Of a stretch of DNA of 41,078 nucleotides, positions 39,605 through 41,078 are shown in pieces. How positions within the stretch are numbered: position 1 is the stretch's first letter; every line of letters begins with the position of its first letter. The position numbers and the translations under genes were made by a program. The DNA is taken from positions 1-41,078 of IMG/VR virus record IMGVR_UViG_3300047551_000963; one strand, given 5' to 3'. The notes beneath the pieces are model-generated. The model saw only the letters and a program-made list of their open reading frames with translations, was not told the DNA's origin and did no database searches. Source of the DNA: a virus.

Positions 39605-40075
39605 ATGCGAAGCGGTATCGGTATCGGGATGATTCTGGCGGTTCTGGGGCTGGGCACAGTGCGCGCTGAAGGCTTGCGCGAGACCCACGCGTGTGCTGCG
39701 ATGGCGACGGATTCGGCATCTGGGCTCGCTGTCAGCACGGCGGGCGTGAAGGCAAGCGCAGCCAACCGTATGCTCCGCACGCAGGCACGGATCGGGGAGG
39801 GCGATTGCGTCTCGTACCTTGAGATCGCAGGCTCGACCACGGCCCCCGGCGGCCCCGTGTGGGCAACGCTTTACGTACTGCGCTCCGGGCAGCAGGCAGC
39901 CAGTGTGGCGGCGTCTGTGGCCATTCCAGAGGGCAAGGCGGGCGTGTTCACGGCTCGGTTCTCCCCGGTCTGTCTTGGGCGCGGCGATGCGGCATACCTG
40001 ACCGTCAGCCTGAACGCTGGCGGCGGAGTGCCCTACGAGACAGCAGCCTGCTCCTATGTGGCGCTTGGTGAATAA
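39605..40075 (+). CDS. Secreted Cys-containing protein in the fibre region
   Basis: The 156-residue product begins with a typical signal peptide: MRS, hydrophobic core IGIGMILAVLGLGT and a VRA-E cleavage site near residue 22. The mature part is beta-rich with four Cys (in HACAAM, GDCVSY, PVCLGR, AACSYV), enough for two disulfides. ATG 39605 follows GGAGGC. Exported proteins are rare among virion genes; possible roles are envelope modification or superinfection exclusion, or a fibre-related surface protein. Confidence 0.6.
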   Translation: MRSGIGIGMILAVLGLGTVRAEGLRETHACAAMATDSASGLAVSTAGVKASAANRMLRTQARIGEGDCVSYLEIAGSTTAPGGPVWATLYVLRSGQQAASVAASVAIPEGKAGVFTARFSPVCLGRGDAAYLTVSLNAGGGVPYETAACSYVALGE

Positions 40076-40084
40076 GGGGGGCAT

Positions 40085-40447
40085 ATGGCAGCCAGCGTAG
40101 CAGCCCTCACGGGCACGCTCGCCAACATGGCGGCGATCGAGACGGAGTTTCAAGCCAACTGGAAGGCGCTCGATGTCATGGCGGGCTCTCGGCGCCCCAA
40201 CCTGATCATCACAACCAACCTTGCAGCCGGGCAGACCCTTCGGCTTTTCATCCGCAGCGCTCAGCACAGCGGCACCCCGATCTGGTCCCTGCATGAGGAT
40301 GGCGCCTTTACCATCCCCGCCAAGTTCACGACTGGGGCAGACGAATGGGCCAGCCTGTCCTATCAGGTGATGGCCGAGTGGTCTGGATTCGTGATCCACG
40401 CCTCCGCAGCCTGTACCTGCATCCTCTCAACTTCCGACAATCCATAG
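40085..40447 (+). CDS. Small beta-rich tail-region protein
   Basis: The 120-residue product starts at ATG 40085 after AAGGGGG. A short N-terminal helix (LANMAAIETEFQANWKAL) precedes beta-strands (LIITTNLAAGQTLRLFIR, SYQVMAEWSGFVIHAS). Family not recognised. It may belong to the fibre set. Confidence 0.55.
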   Translation: MAASVAALTGTLANMAAIETEFQANWKALDVMAGSRRPNLIITTNLAAGQTLRLFIRSAQHSGTPIWSLHEDGAFTIPAKFTTGADEWASLSYQVMAEWSGFVIHASAACTCILSTSDNP

Positions 40448-40462
40448 CAATAGGAGGTGACC

Positions 40463-41078
40463 CGTGGAAGGGCCAAACCTGCTACGCAAACTTCGGGCTC
40501 TGCCTGACGTAGACCCAGGGGATCCGCTCGGCCTCGCTGGCCCTCTCGACGCTGACGGGCTACTCCCGACAGCCCAGATGCCTTCGCTGGCGATCACGGA
40601 TACGTTTCCGGTCGCCAACCAGACGGAGCGACTTGCGCTCACCGCCCAAAAGGGCGACGTTGCGATCCAGGCTGACACCAACACGGCATACATCCTGGCT
40701 GCCCTCCCCCCGTCCACCGACAGCAATTGGGTGGCTTTGCCTCAGCAGCCCTACACCACCAGCACCCACGGAGGCAGCGGGAATGCAGGCCGCCTGTTGG
40801 CGCTCGACGCTGCGGGCAAGGCTGACGGGAGGGATCTGCAGGCTGATGGCGCCAAACTGGACGGCATCGCTGCTGGAGCTGCTGCGCTCACGTCCTCTCT
40901 GCCATCGGCGCTCGGCGTAGCTGCTGCTGGGGTGGCTACCACGGCGGCTCGAGCCGACCACGTGCACGCGATGCCCTCGGCGGCTGATGTCGGCGCGCAG
41001 CCTGCGGATGCCACACTCAGCGGGCTTGCAAGTCTCTCGAGCACGCTCGGGCTGGTCGAACAGACGGCAACCGATACC
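40463..41078 (+). CDS. Tail fibre protein, N-terminal part (cut by window end)
   Basis: From GTG 40463, after AGGAGGTGACCC, the frame is open to the window end (205 codons). It contains QTERLALTAQKGDVAIQADTNTAYIL and ARADHVHAMPSAADVGA, motifs typical of tail fibres, with QADGAKLDGIAAGA between. The C-terminal receptor-binding region lies outside the window. Confidence 0.75.

Noticed and set aside
39482-40399. 305-codon minus-strand open frame opposite the fibre-region genes
   Set aside because: It covers several coupled plus-strand genes and shows Arg/Cys/His-rich shadow composition.
1-41078. CRISPR arrays, tRNA or rRNA genes, insertion sequences, phage attachment sites
   Set aside because: No regularly spaced repeats, cloverleaf-like segments, transposase motifs or flanking duplications were seen by reading.

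Overview
The window is part of a tailed phage or prophage genome with a Mu-like contractile-tail (myovirus) structural block. It is GC-rich (about 65% in core genes where I counted sample lines) and almost entirely coding on the + strand. Most genes are coupled through ATGA, GTGA or TGATG overlaps and have strong GGAGG-type ribosome binding sites. The host cannot be named from sequence alone. Sigma70-like promoters (several with a TTGACG -35 box) and a large excess of the hexamer CTCGAG are its clearest signatures. No transposase, integrase, tRNA, rRNA or CRISPR array was seen, and no stretch above 300 bases lacks a gene.

Layout. 1-3172: an unidentified partial gene, a ParB-like protein, a Mom-family DNA modification protein and a ParB-methyltransferase fusion. 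3165-4844: terminase large subunit. 4940-8707: a promoter-led accessory block of small genes with a ribbon-helix-helix protein, a PAPS-reductase-like PP-loop enzyme and a MazG-like protein. 8775-17611: Mu gp29-like portal with a very large insertion, two small genes (one apparently needing a frameshift) and a giant gpF/SPP1 gp7-like head morphogenesis polyprotein interrupted by an intein. 17608-22612: a second accessory block (ASCH-like protein, DUF3310, cytosine-C5 methyltransferase, Lar-like zinc protein, hypotheticals). 22604-22804: a minus-strand ribbon-helix-helix protein. 22921-30147: protease/scaffold, decoration protein, major capsid, gp36-, gpG- and gp37-like proteins, tail sheath. 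30158-38436: tube, tail assembly chaperone with a programmed -1 frameshift, tape measure, hub and baseplate genes, a muramidase and a gp48-like protein. 38444-41078: tail-tip and fibre genes, including a secreted protein and a fibre cut off by the window end.

The most striking feature is at 13400-14410. The head morphogenesis gene contains an in-frame intein with Ala at position 1, a block B TxxH motif, a terminal His-Asn and a +1 Cys. At the place where inteins usually carry a homing endonuclease domain, the endonuclease (helix-turn-helix plus Vsr/DUF559-like nuclease core) is instead encoded on the opposite strand. It has its own candidate promoter crossing the intein/extein junction. The sense frame stays open through the whole antisense gene, so the host protein and the endonuclease are read from the same DNA in opposite directions.

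How the genes may work together (inference): Mom, ParB-methyltransferase, the cytosine methyltransferase and possibly the PAPS-reductase-like enzyme modify or protect phage DNA; terminase, portal and gpF-like protein package DNA and build the head; the sheath/tube/baseplate set forms a contractile tail; the muramidase among baseplate genes suggests a tail-associated or lysis role. Several structural proteins carry extra modules (Nudix-like, kinase-like, fibre-like repeats, a shared beta-rich insert), so acquisition of domains inside virion genes is a recurring theme.
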